The notes below the pieces were generated by a model. The model saw only the letters and a list, made by a program, of their open reading frames with translations. It searched no databases and was not told where the DNA came from. A stretch of DNA of 64,000 nucleotides from Methylobacterium sp. 77 (lineage in GTDB: Bacteria; Pseudomonadota; Alphaproteobacteria; Rhizobiales; Beijerinckiaceae): assembly GCF_000372825.1 (NCBI RefSeq), contig NZ_KB910516.1:1520011-1584010 (forward strand). Direction: 5' to 3'. How positions within the stretch are numbered: position 1 is the stretch's first letter; the number at the start of each line of letters is the position of its first letter. Positions 1 to 9,439 of the stretch are shown piece after piece. The translations under genes and the position numbers were made by a program.

Positions 1-837
1 AATGGTGGCGACGGGAACGACGTTCTGGAAGGCGGGGCGGGCGCCGATATTATCAATGGTGGCAACGGGTTCAACACCGCGAGCTATGACCGTTCCGCGT
101 CCGGTGTCACCGTCGATCTCACCACCGGCGACACCACCGGCGGAGACGCCGCAGGCGATGCCCTCACCCAGATCCAGAAGCTCGTCGGCAGCGCACACGC
201 GGACAGCCTGACCGGTGACAATCTCGACAACACGCTCGTCGGCAACGGTGGCGGCGATGCGCTATATGGCATGGACGGTCACGACCGCCTGGTCATCACC
301 GATGCACCGGCGTTCATCGATGGCGGTACCGGCAAGGACCTTCTCTTCGTCACGGGCGGCGGCACGGTGAGCCTCGCCGAGGCCGCGTTCACCGGCATCG
401 AGACCGTCTACGTCCGCAACGACACGACGCTGGACATGTCCGCGGTCGAGACCGGCTCGAAGATCGTCTCGCAGTCGACGAACGGCCATCATGTGGAGAT
501 CATCGGCACGTCCGGCAGCGATCGCATCCAGGCCGGCAAGGGTGGCGACACCATCGAAGGCGGTGCAGGGGGTGACAAGCTGTTCGCCGGCGCGGGCGCC
601 GACACCTTCCATTTCGAGACGGGCTTCGGCCGCGACAACATTTACAACTTCGTCGCCGGGACCGACCGGTTCGATGTGTCCGCCCTCGTCGACAGTTTCG
701 ATCAGATCGAGTTCACCACGCTCGCCAGCGGCACCCTCATCACGTTCGCCGGAGCGGAGGCCGGCACCAAGATCATCCTTCACGACGTTGCCGCGTCCTC
801 ACTTCATGCGGACGATTTCGGGTTCCTGAGCATTTGA
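1..837 (+). CDS. RTX (haemolysin-type calcium-binding) secreted protein, 3' end
   Basis: The frame is open at the left edge, so the N-terminus lies outside the window; 278 residues remain. The first visible residues are glycine/aspartate nonapeptides of the GGxGxDxLx type (GGDGNDVLE, GGAGADIIN), which bind calcium and form a parallel beta-roll. A second group follows at about residues 174-203 (GSDRIQAGKGGDTIEGG, GGDKLFAGAGADTF). The last 75 residues (FVAGTDRFDVSAL to the end at FGFLSI) resemble the C-terminal export signal of type I-secreted RTX proteins such as serralysin-type proteins. Such proteins leave the cell through a TolC-type channel; no ABC exporter is visible here. Whether the missing part is an enzyme or an adhesin cannot be told. 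Confidence 0.85.
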   Translation, partial: NGGDGNDVLEGGAGADIINGGNGFNTASYDRSASGVTVDLTTGDTTGGDAAGDALTQIQKLVGSAHADSLTGDNLDNTLVGNGGGDALYGMDGHDRLVITDAPAFIDGGTGKDLLFVTGGGTVSLAEAAFTGIETVYVRNDTTLDMSAVETGSKIVSQSTNGHHVEIIGTSGSDRIQAGKGGDTIEGGAGGDKLFAGAGADTFHFETGFGRDNIYNFVAGTDRFDVSALVDSFDQIEFTTLASGTLITFAGAEAGTKIILHDVAASSLHADDFGFLSI

Positions 838-1063
838 CGCATCGCCCTGGCCTGGGTCATGGGCCGGCGGGGGATCGCCTCCACGCTGATGGGCGTGAGT
901 CGGGCTGAGCAGGTGACCGACAACGTCGCCGCGCTCGATGTCGACTTGTCGGCCGAGCATCGCACCCCCGCGCATGCTCCACACCCTGTTCACGCCGGCC
1001 CTGCGACGGCAGGTCGTGTTCGGAGGTCGATCGGTCCGGAGGCTGAGCGACTGAGCCTCGGCC

Positions 1064-1678
1064 TCACGGCGCCTTCTGCGTCGGGTAGGTGAAGGTCGGC
1101 GCGGCCTGCAGGTCCGCCTTGGTCTGGCGGATCTCCGCCTCGATGGGCTCGCCGATCTGGATGGTCGCCGGCCCCTTCGTGGCATCGGTCGTGATGGCCG
1201 GTCCCGCCGGTCCCGTCGCCTGGCCGGTGTCGCCGGTGGTCTCCGCGTTGAGCACGGCGTCGCCGGACTTGGCGCCCGGCATGGTCTCCGGCGTCACCTT
1301 GGCCGCCTGGGCTTCCGAGGGAGCATCCTTCGGCTTGACGATGGACGGGTCCGGCGCCTGCCCCGCCTTCGCGTCGGTGTTCCACGCCATCTGGTCGAAC
1401 GGGACCGCGATCCGCTTGCCTCCGACTCCGAGGAAGCCGCCGACATCGATCACCACGGCCTGGATGCGGCCGTTCCCGTCCATCATCACATCCTCGATCG
1501 TGCCGACCTTGACGTGGTCCTGTCCGACCACGCGCAGTCCGATAACCTTGGATGCCTTGAAGCTGCCGAGAGGCGCCTGAGTGAGGAAAGCGGATTTGCC
1601 GCCCTGGGCATCCTGCGCGAGAGCCGGCGCCGCCGCGACGGCGAGGATGAGCGCAAGGGTACGGACCAGTGCCGGCAT
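1064..1678 (-). CDS. PRC-barrel domain protein, exported
   Basis: The 204-residue protein opens with a clear signal peptide (MPALVRTLALILAVAAAPALAQ, cut after AQA-like residues near 22). A PRC-barrel-like segment spans about residues 37-95 (ASKVIGLRVVGQDHVKVGTIEDV ... GGFLGVGGKRIAVPF), a small beta-barrel seen in photosynthetic reaction-centre H subunits, RimM and many exported alphaproteobacterial proteins. The second half is low-complexity and rich in Ala, Pro, Thr and Lys, ending in TYPTQKAP. The exported location is supported by the signal peptide; the function is unknown. It is transcribed alone, upstream of the CDF-like gene only in the sense that both point left. Confidence 0.75.
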   Translation of the reverse strand: MPALVRTLALILAVAAAPALAQDAQGGKSAFLTQAPLGSFKASKVIGLRVVGQDHVKVGTIEDVMMDGNGRIQAVVIDVGGFLGVGGKRIAVPFDQMAWNTDAKAGQAPDPSIVKPKDAPSEAQAAKVTPETMPGAKSGDAVLNAETTGDTGQATGPAGPAITTDATKGPATIQIGEPIEAEIRQTKADLQAAPTFTYPTQKAP

Positions 1679-1781
1679 GTCGGTTCTTCCAATCGATCGG
1701 GAACGATCTACCGGACCTCAACACATGCGGGCGGCCCCTGGTTCATCCCGGCCCGGCCCTTACCCGGACCGCTACGGCCGT

Positions 1782-2462
1782 TCAGGACCCTGAGCGGAAC
1801 ACCCGCGCGACGGCGGCGCGCTCCGGCAGCGCGGCGCGGATATCCGGCCAGGATGTCCGCAGGACGGTGTAGGCGGCCTGGAACGAGAAGATGACCGCGA
1901 TCAGGTCCAGCGCGTATTCTGGCCAGCGCACCGGGGCGAGATGCGCGAAGACGCTCAGACCCGAGGTGAGGAGGGCGGCGACGGCGTCGTTGCGCGCATT
2001 CAGCCATGTCGCCTTGATCAGAGGGTTCTCGTCGTCGCGGAAACGCATCAGCGCCGCCATCGCGAGGCAGGAGACCGCGGTGGCGACACCGTTCGAGGTG
2101 ACGACCTCCTCCATGCTCTCCACGGTGGAATTCTGCACTTCCGTCCAGAAATCGATCAGGCCGTCGATTCCGGTGGCGGCGAGGAGGCCGCCGATGACGA
2201 GGGCCGACAGGCTCTCGATCCTGGCCCCACGCCCGAACACCGAGGCCGCGACCACGTTGAGCGCGATGTCGTATCCGAACCCGCTCGCATCCTTGATCAG
2301 GTCGGCGGATCCGATCACGTGCGCCCATAGCGCTTCGCAGAGCGCGAAGGCCAGGGTGCCGGCCGCGATGATCCAGACCGTGCGCCGATAGCCGATCGCG
2401 GCGGCATCCTCGGCGGATACCGTCCGGGTCGGCGAAGTCTCGGGATGATCCGGCTGACTCAT
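1782..2462 (-). CDS. Cation transporter, CDF-like membrane protein
   Basis: The 226-residue protein has five or six hydrophobic segments. The segment GSADLIKDASGFGYDIALN matches the second transmembrane helix of cation diffusion facilitators, where two Asp residues bind metal. NARNDAVAALLTSG occupies the place of the fifth helix, whose usual His is replaced by Asn. The C-terminal cytoplasmic metal-binding domain of classical zinc exporters (about 90 residues) is missing. The protein is therefore a shortened CDF relative; metal specificity is unknown, and with one metal ligand altered it may transport something other than zinc. It ends just before the PRC-barrel gene begins on the same strand, about 100 bp away. 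Confidence 0.65.
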   Translation of the reverse strand: MSQPDHPETSPTRTVSAEDAAAIGYRRTVWIIAAGTLAFALCEALWAHVIGSADLIKDASGFGYDIALNVVAASVFGRGARIESLSALVIGGLLAATGIDGLIDFWTEVQNSTVESMEEVVTSNGVATAVSCLAMAALMRFRDDENPLIKATWLNARNDAVAALLTSGLSVFAHLAPVRWPEYALDLIAVIFSFQAAYTVLRTSWPDIRAALPERAAVARVFRSGS

Positions 2463-2586
2463 CGAAAACGTCTCGGGGGGCGACGAACCCTGTCGCCCTG
2501 ACCTGTACCAGACCGCCGCGTCGGGGCCGAAATGAGGCGGTCCCTGAATTCGGTGTCGTCCCCCCTGTGCTTTCAGTCGTTGCGCT

Positions 2587-2778
2587 TCAGTTGCTGCGCG
2601 TCGGCTGGTGTTCGGTTTCGGCGGCCTTCGCCATGGCGACTCCGATCTCGAACAACAGGAGATCGATCAATTGCCGCATCACAGACGTGCCCGATTCGTC
2701 GATGACTTTCCGCGCTGCGATGCAATGTCCCGCCAAGATGTCGAGACTTTCGTTCCCGTCGATGACCGGTGCGTACAT
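2587..2778 (-). CDS. Small ORF downstream of luxI, unknown function
   Basis: A 63-residue ORF starts 78 bp after the end of luxI on the same strand. A fair ribosome-binding site (AAGGG) lies about nine bases before the ATG. The predicted protein (MYAPVIDGNESLDILAG ... TEHQPTRSN) is soluble, mostly helical in character and has one Cys. No family is recognised. Position and spacing suggest co-transcription with the AHL synthase. It could be a conserved quorum-sensing accessory peptide or simply an open frame; conservation of the luxI/small-ORF pair in relatives would decide. Confidence 0.5.
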   Translation of the reverse strand: MYAPVIDGNESLDILAGHCIAARKVIDESGTSVMRQLIDLLLFEIGVAMAKAAETEHQPTRSN

Positions 2779-2856
2779 GATGTCAGGCCCTTGTTTTTCT
2801 ATTGTCGAAGAGCGCCGTCTTCGAAGGGTTTCGAGCGTCTGCCGAGCAGACTTCGC

Positions 2857-3483
2857 TCAAGCCGCGAGATACTCGTATGACGTGGGTGCGAGCACGGATT
2901 CCGCGTTGCCGCTGACGCCGCGCAGCCGCGCCAGGGTGCGCTCGTCGAATTCCGCCGTCGCCGCGATGATGTCCTCGCCGCTGATCGCGTGCGGCAGGCC
3001 GAGCGGGCGGGCGCGGAAATGAAGCTGCACCACGTGCAGAAGGTAGAGTGTCGGCATCTGCAGCACGAGCCGGTTCACGCCGTGGCTCATCCCCCATTCG
3101 ACGATGCCGGTGAGAAGGGCGAGGGAGACCGGGTTGACCACCTTGCCCCGTGCCCGGTGCGAGCGCGCCACGGCTTGGCGCGTCCATTCCCAGGTATCGC
3201 TGCCGCGCGGGAGATCGCCCTCACAAAGTTGAGGCATGATGTCCGATAGAAGATGAGGCCGCGTCGTCGGCAGAAGCCGGCTATAGCCGATGACCTTGCC
3301 GTCCTCGATCGCCAGAAAATGGATGGCGTGCGGCGTATCGAATTGATCGATCTCGCGGCTGTCAGCCTTGGCGAGGTCGGACCAGCCTTTCTCCGTCACG
3401 AAGACGTCATGGCGCAGGCGCCATGCCTGTTCCATCTCGTCGCGATACTTGGCTTCATTGGCGGGTGTGATAATATGGATCAT
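2857..3483 (-). CDS. luxI: Acyl-homoserine-lactone synthase (LuxI family)
   Basis: Makes an N-acyl-homoserine lactone signal from S-adenosylmethionine and an acyl carrier protein or acyl-CoA donor. The 208 residues match the family's usual length. The invariant core is present: Arg24, Phe28 and Trp34 in RLRHDVFVTEKGW, Asp46 and Asp49 in EIDQFD, Arg69 in GYSRLLP, and the Glu99-x-x-Arg102 pair in WEWTR. This core binds SAM and shapes the acyl pocket. The ATG is preceded by GAGAGG at good distance. No luxR-type receptor gene lies next to it in this window, so the receptor is elsewhere. A 16-bp palindrome 54 bp upstream of the start is a candidate receptor box. Acyl length cannot be predicted from the sequence. 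Confidence 0.92.
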   Translation of the reverse strand: MIHIITPANEAKYRDEMEQAWRLRHDVFVTEKGWSDLAKADSREIDQFDTPHAIHFLAIEDGKVIGYSRLLPTTRPHLLSDIMPQLCEGDLPRGSDTWEWTRQAVARSHRARGKVVNPVSLALLTGIVEWGMSHGVNRLVLQMPTLYLLHVVQLHFRARPLGLPHAISGEDIIAATAEFDERTLARLRGVSGNAESVLAPTSYEYLAA

Positions 3484-3806
3484 GCCGGCCTCTCGTTATC
3501 CGGCTTGTTTCTGGCAGGGCACGGTCAGCTTGCGTACTACGGGAATCCGTAGGGGCGATGGTTGGCGTTTCCAAGCGGCGTTGCTTCAGGAGCGGATCCA
3601 TCTCCCCGTGCCGGCCGGGTGCTCATGAGCCGCGTCCTGTGATGGCGCCTCGGAATCCCTTCGGACCGTGGCGTTTACCGCATTGACCCCGGAGCGTTCT
3701 TGCGGACACTCCCCTCGCCCGCGCACCACTCGCCCAAGCGTGGCGGCGGGCAAGCTCGGGGCATTCCCGCGCGGCCATCTGGCATGCCATTCGCGAAAGC
3801 CCATCG
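3484..3806. other. Intergenic region between luxI and livH
   Basis: This 323-bp divergent region must contain the promoters of luxI (leftward) and livH (rightward). Apart from the palindrome at 3537-3552, no further clear operator, RNA structure or credible gene was seen. Confidence 0.6.
3537..3552. promoter_or_regulatory. 16-bp palindrome upstream of luxI, candidate lux box
   Basis: CTACGG-GAAT-CCGTAG is a perfect 6-bp inverted repeat with a 4-bp centre. Its nearest end is 54 bp before the luxI start codon, where LuxR-family activators commonly bind. Half-site and length are of the general lux-box type, but the sequence does not match the Vibrio or TraR consensus, so assignment rests on position and symmetry. 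Confidence 0.45.
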
Positions 3807-4724
3807 ATGGAATTCTTCGCCCAGCAATTCATCAACGGCCTGACCCTCGGGTCGATCTACGGCCTGATCGCCATCGGCTACACGATGGTCTTCGGCATCA
3901 TCGGCATGGTGAATTTCGCCCACGGCGACGTGTTCATGGTCTCGGCCTTCATCGCGCTCATCGCCTTCCTCATCCTCACCACCTGGCTCGGCCTGTCCTC
4001 GGTGGCTTTGGTCTTCCTCATCGTCCTCGTCGTCGCCATGGCGCTGACGTCCCTGTGGGGATGGGCGATCGAACGGGTCGCCTACCGGCCCCTGCGCGGC
4101 TCGTTCCGCCTCGCGCCGCTGATCTCGGCGATCGGCGTGTCGATCTTCCTGTCGAACTTCGTCCAGGTGGTGCAGGGCGCGCGCAACAAGCCGGTCCCTC
4201 CCCTCGTCCGCGACGTGATCGTCCTCTACGAGAACGAGCAGTACACGGTGACCCTGTCCTACAAGCAGGCGATCATCATGATCACGACGGCCGTGCTGCT
4301 GGCCGGCTTCTGGTACCTGGTGCAAAAAACGCCGTTCGGCCGCGCCCAGCGCGCGGTGGAACAGGACCGGCGCATGGCGGCGCTGCTCGGCATCAACGTC
4401 GACCGCACGATCTCCCTGACCTTCGTCCTCGGCGCGGCGCTGGCCGCGGTCGCGGGCACGCTCTACCTGCTCTATTACGGCGTGGTCTCGTTCTCGGACG
4501 GGTTCGTGCCCGGCGTGAAGGCCTTCACCGCCGCCGTGCTCGGCGGTATCGGCTCCCTGCCGGGGGCGGTCATCGGCGGCATCATCATCGGTTTGATCGA
4601 GACGTTCTGGTCGGCCTATTTCTCCATCGAGTACAAGGATGTGGCCGCTTTCCTCATCCTCATCGTCGTGCTCATCTTCAAGCCTTCGGGCATTCTCGGC
4701 CGGCCCGAAGTGGAGAAGGTCTGA
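3807..4724 (+). CDS. livH: Branched-chain amino-acid ABC transporter permease LivH
   Basis: One of two inner-membrane permeases of a LIV-type importer. The 305-residue protein begins with the hallmark [41 protein letters not shown] region and has about eight hydrophobic helices. The coupling segment near residues 175-200 ([27 protein letters not shown]) carries the EAA-like loop that contacts the ATPase. It opens the operon livH-livM-livG-livF-small membrane protein-livK, with livM starting two bases after its stop. Uptake of Leu, Ile and Val is the family role; related HAAT-family systems also carry other amino acids, amides or urea-like compounds. Confidence 0.95.
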   Translation: MEFFAQQFINGLTLGSIYGLIAIGYTMVFGIIGMVNFAHGDVFMVSAFIALIAFLILTTWLGLSSVALVFLIVLVVAMALTSLWGWAIERVAYRPLRGSFRLAPLISAIGVSIFLSNFVQVVQGARNKPVPPLVRDVIVLYENEQYTVTLSYKQAIIMITTAVLLAGFWYLVQKTPFGRAQRAVEQDRRMAALLGINVDRTISLTFVLGAALAAVAGTLYLLYYGVVSFSDGFVPGVKAFTAAVLGGIGSLPGAVIGGIIIGLIETFWSAYFSIEYKDVAAFLILIVVLIFKPSGILGRPEVEKV

Positions 4725-4725
4725 C

Positions 4726-6087
4726 GTGGCATCCGGTTCGACGACCCCCATCGCCGCAGGAGCCGCGAGCGTGCGCGCCGAGGCCTCCGTGCTCCCCGGC
4801 CTGATCAAGGATGCGGCGCTGTTCGCCCTGGTGACGCTGGGCCTCTGCGTGCCCATCGTCAGCTACCGCACCGATCTCGGCCAGGGCATCGGCCTCGTCA
4901 TCACCAGCCGCTGGGGCACCGTCGCCGCGCTGTGCGGCGCGATCTTCGTCCTGCGCTTGCTGCAGCAGCTCTACCTCACCGGCCGGACGCGCCGGCGTGC
5001 CGCGCAAGCGCCGGTCGCGGAAGGAGCGAGCCGCCTCGCCGCCATCCTCTCCCCCCTCACCCTCGGGCTCGCCCTCACCCTGCCCCTGCTCGCCGCTCTC
5101 GGCACCGGTTCTCTCGGCGAAGGTCGCTACTGGATCGATCTCGGCATCCTGATCCTGACCTACGTCATGCTCGGATGGGGCCTCAACATCGTGGTCGGCC
5201 TCGCGGGACTCCTCGACCTCGGCTACGTCGCCTTCTACGCGGTGGGGGCCTATTCCTACGCCCTGCTCTCCACGGTGTTCGGCCTGTCCTTCTGGGTCTG
5301 CCTGCCGATGGCCGGCCTGTTCGCCGCCGCCTTCGGCGTGCTGCTGGGCTTTCCCGTGCTTCGGCTTCGCGGCGATTACCTCGCCATCGTGACGCTCGCC
5401 TTCGGTGAGATCATCCGCCTCGTCCTCATTAACTGGACCGATTTCTCGGGCGGGGCCGCCGGCATCTCCTCGATCCCGCGCGTCAGCTTCTTCGGCCTGC
5501 CCTTCACGGCGGGGGAGAACGGCTTCGCTGCGACCTTCGGGCTCGCCTTCAACCCGATGCACCGGCTGGTCTTCCTGTATTACCTGATCCTGATCCTGGC
5601 GCTGATCACCAACCTCGTGACCCTGCGCATGCGCCGCCTGCCCCTGGGCCGCGCCTGGGAGGCCCTGCGCGAGGACGAGATCGCCTGCCGCTCACTCGGC
5701 ATCGACACCACCATCACCAAGCTCACCGCCTTCGCGCTGGGAGCGATGTTCGCGGGCTTCGCCGGCTCGTTCTTCGCCGTGCGCCAGGCCTTCGTCTCGC
5801 CGGAGAGCTTCAACTTCCTGGAGAGCGCCATCATCCTCGCCATCGTCGTGCTCGGCGGCATGGGCAGCCAGATCGGCGTCGCCATCGCCGCCATCGTCAT
5901 GGTCGGAGGCCCCGAACTCCTGCGCAACCTCGGCTTCCTGAAGGCGGTGTTCGGCGAGGGGTTCGACCCGAGCGAGTACCGCCTGCTGCTGTTCGGCCTC
6001 GCCATGGTGGCGATGATGGTGTTCCGCCCGCGCGGCCTCATCTCCGAGCGAACGCCTTCCGTCACGATCGCGGAGCGCGGCCGATGA
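4726..6087 (+). CDS. livM: Branched-chain amino-acid ABC transporter permease LivM
   Basis: Second permease of the importer, 453 residues from a GTG start at 4726. This start is chosen because GGAGAAGG lies just upstream and it follows the livH stop by one base; a longer frame upstream would run inside livH. The N-terminal 100 residues hold extra hydrophobic helices before the conserved core, which begins near [32 protein letters not shown]. The coupling loop reads [23 protein letters not shown]. Its last four bases overlap the livG start (ATGA), so translation is probably coupled. Confidence 0.94.
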   Translation: MASGSTTPIAAGAASVRAEASVLPGLIKDAALFALVTLGLCVPIVSYRTDLGQGIGLVITSRWGTVAALCGAIFVLRLLQQLYLTGRTRRRAAQAPVAEGASRLAAILSPLTLGLALTLPLLAALGTGSLGEGRYWIDLGILILTYVMLGWGLNIVVGLAGLLDLGYVAFYAVGAYSYALLSTVFGLSFWVCLPMAGLFAAAFGVLLGFPVLRLRGDYLAIVTLAFGEIIRLVLINWTDFSGGAAGISSIPRVSFFGLPFTAGENGFAATFGLAFNPMHRLVFLYYLILILALITNLVTLRMRRLPLGRAWEALREDEIACRSLGIDTTITKLTAFALGAMFAGFAGSFFAVRQAFVSPESFNFLESAIILAIVVLGGMGSQIGVAIAAIVMVGGPELLRNLGFLKAVFGEGFDPSEYRLLLFGLAMVAMMVFRPRGLISERTPSVTIAERGR

Positions 6088-7010
6088 CCCTCGCCACGGG
6101 CATGAACCGGCTCGCCACCGTGCAGGACGCTCCCGCCGCCGCGATCCCCGGCGGGCCGGCGGATCCGGTCCTCGTCGTCGATCACCTGACCATGCGGTTC
6201 GGTGGCCTCACCGCCGTCAACGACCTCTCGTTCAAGGTCGGACGCGGCGACATCACCGCCCTGATCGGCCCCAACGGCGCCGGCAAGACCACGGTCTTCA
6301 ACTGCATCACGGGTTTCTACAAGCCGACCGAGGGCATGATCCGCCTGGTGCAGAAGGGCGGCGAGACCTACCTGCTCGAGCGCCTGCCCGGCCACGACGT
6401 CAACCGGCTCGCCCGCGTCGCCCGCACCTTCCAGAACATCCGCCTGTTCCCGCGCATGACCGTGCTGGAGAACCTGCTGGTGGCCATGCACAAGCCGCTG
6501 ATGCGCGCCTCCGGCTTCAGCATCCTCGGCATCCTCGGGCTGCCGGCCTATCGCAGCGCGGAGAAGGCGGGGATCGAGAAGGCGGCGGCCTGGCTCGACC
6601 GGATCGGCCTCACGGCGCGGGCCGACGATGCCGCCGGCGACCTGCCCTACGGCGACCAGCGCCGCCTGGAGATCGCGCGCGCCATGTGCACCGATCCGGT
6701 TCTGCTCTGCCTCGACGAGCCGGCCGCCGGGCTCAACCCGCGCGAATCCGCCGAGCTCAACACCCTGCTGCGCCTGATCCGCGACGAGTACGACACCTCG
6801 GTCCTGCTCATCGAACACGACATGTCGGTGGTGATGAAGATCTCCGACCGGATCGTGGTGCTCGATTACGGCACCAAGATCGCCGACGGCACGCCCGACG
6901 ACATCCGCACCGACACCCGCGTGATCGCGGCCTATCTCGGCGTCGACGACGAGGAGGTGGCGGCGGTGGAGGCCGAAGTCGGCCTGACCCATGCGGAGGC
7001 CCAACCATGA
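6084..7010 (+). CDS. livG: Branched-chain amino-acid ABC transporter ATPase LivG
   Basis: Cytoplasmic ATPase, 308 residues. Walker A is GPNGAGKTT (about residues 68-76), the Q-loop lies in [11 protein letters not shown], and Walker B is [11 protein letters not shown] followed by the switch His in LLIEHDM. The signature region reads [14 protein letters not shown]; the canonical LSGGQ is replaced by LPYGD, as is usual in the LivG subfamily. The extra loop after helix 1 ([15 protein letters not shown]) is also typical of LivG. It overlaps livM at its start and livF at its end by four bases each. Confidence 0.94.
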   Translation: MTLATGMNRLATVQDAPAAAIPGGPADPVLVVDHLTMRFGGLTAVNDLSFKVGRGDITALIGPNGAGKTTVFNCITGFYKPTEGMIRLVQKGGETYLLERLPGHDVNRLARVARTFQNIRLFPRMTVLENLLVAMHKPLMRASGFSILGILGLPAYRSAEKAGIEKAAAWLDRIGLTARADDAAGDLPYGDQRRLEIARAMCTDPVLLCLDEPAAGLNPRESAELNTLLRLIRDEYDTSVLLIEHDMSVVMKISDRIVVLDYGTKIADGTPDDIRTDTRVIAAYLGVDDEEVAAVEAEVGLTHAEAQP

Positions 7011-7807
7011 GCGTCGCCGGCATCAACGTCCTCGTGGAGGAGACCCGCGCCCTGCAGGCAGAGCAGGCCCGAGCCTCCCAGCCCAAGGCTCCCCTCCTCG
7101 ATGTGCGCGGCGTCTCCGCCTATTACGGCAGCATCCAGGCCCTCAAGGGCGTCGATCTCCATGTCGACGAGGGCGAGATCGTCGCCCTGATCGGCGCCAA
7201 CGGCGCCGGCAAGTCGACGCTGATGATGACGATCTTCGGCCAGCCGCAGGCGCGCACCGGCAGCATCACCTATGCCGGCCGCGACATCACCCGGATGGCC
7301 ACCCACGAGATCGCGCGGCTCAACATCGCCCAGTCGCCGGAGGGCCGGCGCATCTTCTCGCGGATGAGCGTGCGCGAGAACCTGCAGATGGGCGCCGCCG
7401 TCCATGGCGGACGGCATTTCGCGGAAGATCTGGAGCGCATGTGCGTCCTGTTCCCGCGCCTGAAGGAGCGGCTCGACCAGCGCGGCGGCACCATGTCGGG
7501 CGGCGAACAGCAGATGCTCGCCATCGCCCGCGCGCTGATGAGCCGCCCGAAGCTCCTGATGCTCGACGAGCCGTCGCTCGGGCTCGCGCCGCTCATCGTC
7601 AAGCAGATCTTCTCGGCGGTGCGCGAACTCAACGAGCGCGAGGGCCTCACCGTCTTCATCGTCGAGCAGAACGCCTATCACGCTCTCAAGCTCGCCCATC
7701 GCGGCTACGTCATGGTGACGGGCGCGGTGACGATGAGCGGCACCGGGCGCGAACTCCTCGACGACCCGCAGGTGAAGGCGGCCTATCTCGAAGGGGGCCA
7801 GCATTGA
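7007..7807 (+). CDS. livF: Branched-chain amino-acid ABC transporter ATPase LivF
   Basis: Second ATPase of the pair, 266 residues from the ATG that overlaps the livG stop. Walker A is GANGAGKST, the signature is MSGGEQQMLAIARAL, and Walker B is LLMLDEPSLGL followed by the EQNA switch typical of LivF. The N-terminal 25-30 residues before the ABC fold ([19 protein letters not shown]) are longer than in the E. coli protein. LivF pairs with LivG under the LivHM channel. Confidence 0.94.
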   Translation: MSVAGINVLVEETRALQAEQARASQPKAPLLDVRGVSAYYGSIQALKGVDLHVDEGEIVALIGANGAGKSTLMMTIFGQPQARTGSITYAGRDITRMATHEIARLNIAQSPEGRRIFSRMSVRENLQMGAAVHGGRHFAEDLERMCVLFPRLKERLDQRGGTMSGGEQQMLAIARALMSRPKLLMLDEPSLGLAPLIVKQIFSAVRELNEREGLTVFIVEQNAYHALKLAHRGYVMVTGAVTMSGTGRELLDDPQVKAAYLEGGQH

Positions 7808-8151
7808 CCGAGACCCTGTCCCTCGACACGCCCAATCTCGGCATTTTCCTCCTCGTCACATTGGCGATGGGCGGGGGTGCCGCCTGGATGGCCGGAAGCA
7901 GTTTCGCCAGGGGCTGGCGTCCATTCTGGCATTGCGTGCTGGCGAGCCTCGCCATCGCCGCCGTCTCGCGCTTTCTCCACTACGCCCTGTTCTCGGGGAC
8001 GCTTCTGTCGGTGCCCGGCTACGCGCTCGACGCGGCCGTGGCCCTCGCCATCGGGGCGCTGGGCTACCGCGTCACCCGCACCCGGCAGATGACGACCCAG
8101 TATCGCTGGCTCTACGAGCGGACCGGCCCTCTCACCTGGCGCGAGCGCTGA
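7804..8151 (+). CDS. Small membrane protein of the liv operon
   Basis: A 115-residue protein starts at TTG 7804, overlapping the livF stop, with AGGGGG a few bases upstream. Three hydrophobic stretches are visible (LGIFLLVTLAMGGGAAWMAG, HCVLASLAIAAVSRFLHYALF, ALDAAVALAIGALGYRV), followed by a basic, aromatic tail (TTQYRWLYERTGPLTWRER). It resembles a small protein family that accompanies liv operons in Hyphomicrobiales (possibly DUF6867; from memory, not checked). Its place between the ATPases and the binding protein suggests a transporter-associated role, but no function is known to me. Confidence 0.75.
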   Translation: MTETLSLDTPNLGIFLLVTLAMGGGAAWMAGSSFARGWRPFWHCVLASLAIAAVSRFLHYALFSGTLLSVPGYALDAAVALAIGALGYRVTRTRQMTTQYRWLYERTGPLTWRER

Positions 8152-8254
8152 TCTTGCGCGTCGGACCGGGGACGTGAGCCCGACACATCTTCGTGTAACC
8201 ATGCGCCCTGCGGGCAAGGTTCGACACCGCGGCGCTTCTGAAGGGGAAATGACC

Positions 8255-9376
8255 ATGAAGAACGGAATGGCAGTAGGCGTGGCCCTCGGGGCGCTGATGC
8301 TGGCAAGCGCCGCCCAGGCCGAGATCAAGATCGGCGTGGTCGTCCCCGTGACCGGTCCCAACGCCGCCTTCGGCGCGCAGATCAAGACCGGCGCGACCCA
8401 GGCCATCGCCGACATCAACAAGGCCGGCGGCGTCAATGGCGAGAAGCTCGTGATGACGGTGGGCGACGACGCCTCCGATCCGAAACAGGGCGTCTCGGTG
8501 GCCAACAAGTTCGCCTCCGAGGGCGTGAAAGCCGTCGTCGGCGCGTTCAATTCCGGTGTCTCGATCCCGGTCTCCGACGTGCTTCAGGAAGCCGGCATCA
8601 TCGAGATCAGCCCGGCCTCGACGGCGATCAAGTATACCGAGCGCGGCAACTGGAACACGTTCCGCACCTGCGGCCGCGACGACCAGCAGGGCGGTGTCGC
8701 CGGCGCCTACCTCGCCGACAAGTTCAAGGGCAAGAAGATCGCCTTCGTCCACGACAAGACGCCCTATGGACGCGGCCTCGCCGACGAGACCCTGAAGGCG
8801 CTGAAGGCCAAGGGCGGCACCAACGTCATCTTCGAGGGCATCAATCCCGGCGAGAAGGACTTCTCCTCCCTCGTCTCGAAGCTGAAACAGGCCGGCGTCG
8901 ACGTGATCTATTTCGGCGGCCTCTACACGGAAGCGGGCCTGCTCATCCGCCAGATGCGCGACCAGGGCCTCAATGCCCCGCTCATGGGCGGTGACGGCAT
9001 CGCCGACCGCGAGTTCTCTCAGGTCGGCGGTCCGGGTTCCGACGGCACCCTGATGACCTTCTCGCCCGACGCCCGCAAGAACCCGAAGGCCAAGGCCACG
9101 ATCGACGCCTTCAAGGCCATCAACTTCGACCCCGAGGGCTACACCCTCTATTCCTACGCCGCCGTCCAGATCCTGAAACAGGCGATGGAGGCGACCAAGT
9201 CCAGCGACGGGCAGAAGATCGCCACCTACATGCAGCAGGGCAAGCCGTTCGACACCGTGATCGGCGACATCTCCTACGACAAGAAGGGCGACATCACCCG
9301 GCCGGATTACGTGATGTACGTCTGGAAGAAGGGCGCCGACGGCGCGATCAACTACGCCGGCAACGAAGTGCCGTAG
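8255..9376 (+). CDS. livK: Branched-chain amino-acid binding protein LivK
   Basis: Periplasmic solute receptor of the importer, 373 residues. A signal peptide (MKNGMAVGVALGALMLASAAQA) precedes the mature EIKIGVVVPVTGPNAAFG start typical of the Peripla_BP_6 fold. The ATG at 8255 is preferred over 8249 because AAGGGG at 8241 gives proper spacing only to the former. Ligand-pocket regions SPASTAIKYTERG and RTCGRDDQQG correspond to family positions. It lies 103 bp after the small membrane gene and may also have its own promoter. A 9-bp stem-loop follows at 9386-9411. Confidence 0.93.
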   Translation: MKNGMAVGVALGALMLASAAQAEIKIGVVVPVTGPNAAFGAQIKTGATQAIADINKAGGVNGEKLVMTVGDDASDPKQGVSVANKFASEGVKAVVGAFNSGVSIPVSDVLQEAGIIEISPASTAIKYTERGNWNTFRTCGRDDQQGGVAGAYLADKFKGKKIAFVHDKTPYGRGLADETLKALKAKGGTNVIFEGINPGEKDFSSLVSKLKQAGVDVIYFGGLYTEAGLLIRQMRDQGLNAPLMGGDGIADREFSQVGGPGSDGTLMTFSPDARKNPKAKATIDAFKAINFDPEGYTLYSYAAVQILKQAMEATKSSDGQKIATYMQQGKPFDTVIGDISYDKKGDITRPDYVMYVWKKGADGAINYAGNEVP

Positions 9377-9385
9377 GTCTTCGGA

Positions 9386-9411
9386 GGGCGGCGCCGACGA
9401 CCGCGCCGCCC
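9386..9411 (+). terminator. Stem-loop after livK
   Basis: GGGCGGCGC and GCGCCGCCC form a perfect 9-bp stem around an 8-base loop, nine bases after the livK stop. No strong T-run follows, so it may stabilise the 3' end or act with Rho rather than as a classical intrinsic terminator. It separates two convergent genes (livK and thrS). Confidence 0.6.
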
Positions 9412-9439
9412 AGCGGTATCTTCTTCCGGCTCACCGCCC

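Noticed and set aside
262..783. Leftward 173-codon frame opposite the RTX gene
   Set aside because: Antisense of glycine/aspartate repeats; the plus frame has clear RTX nonapeptides and is open to the window edge.
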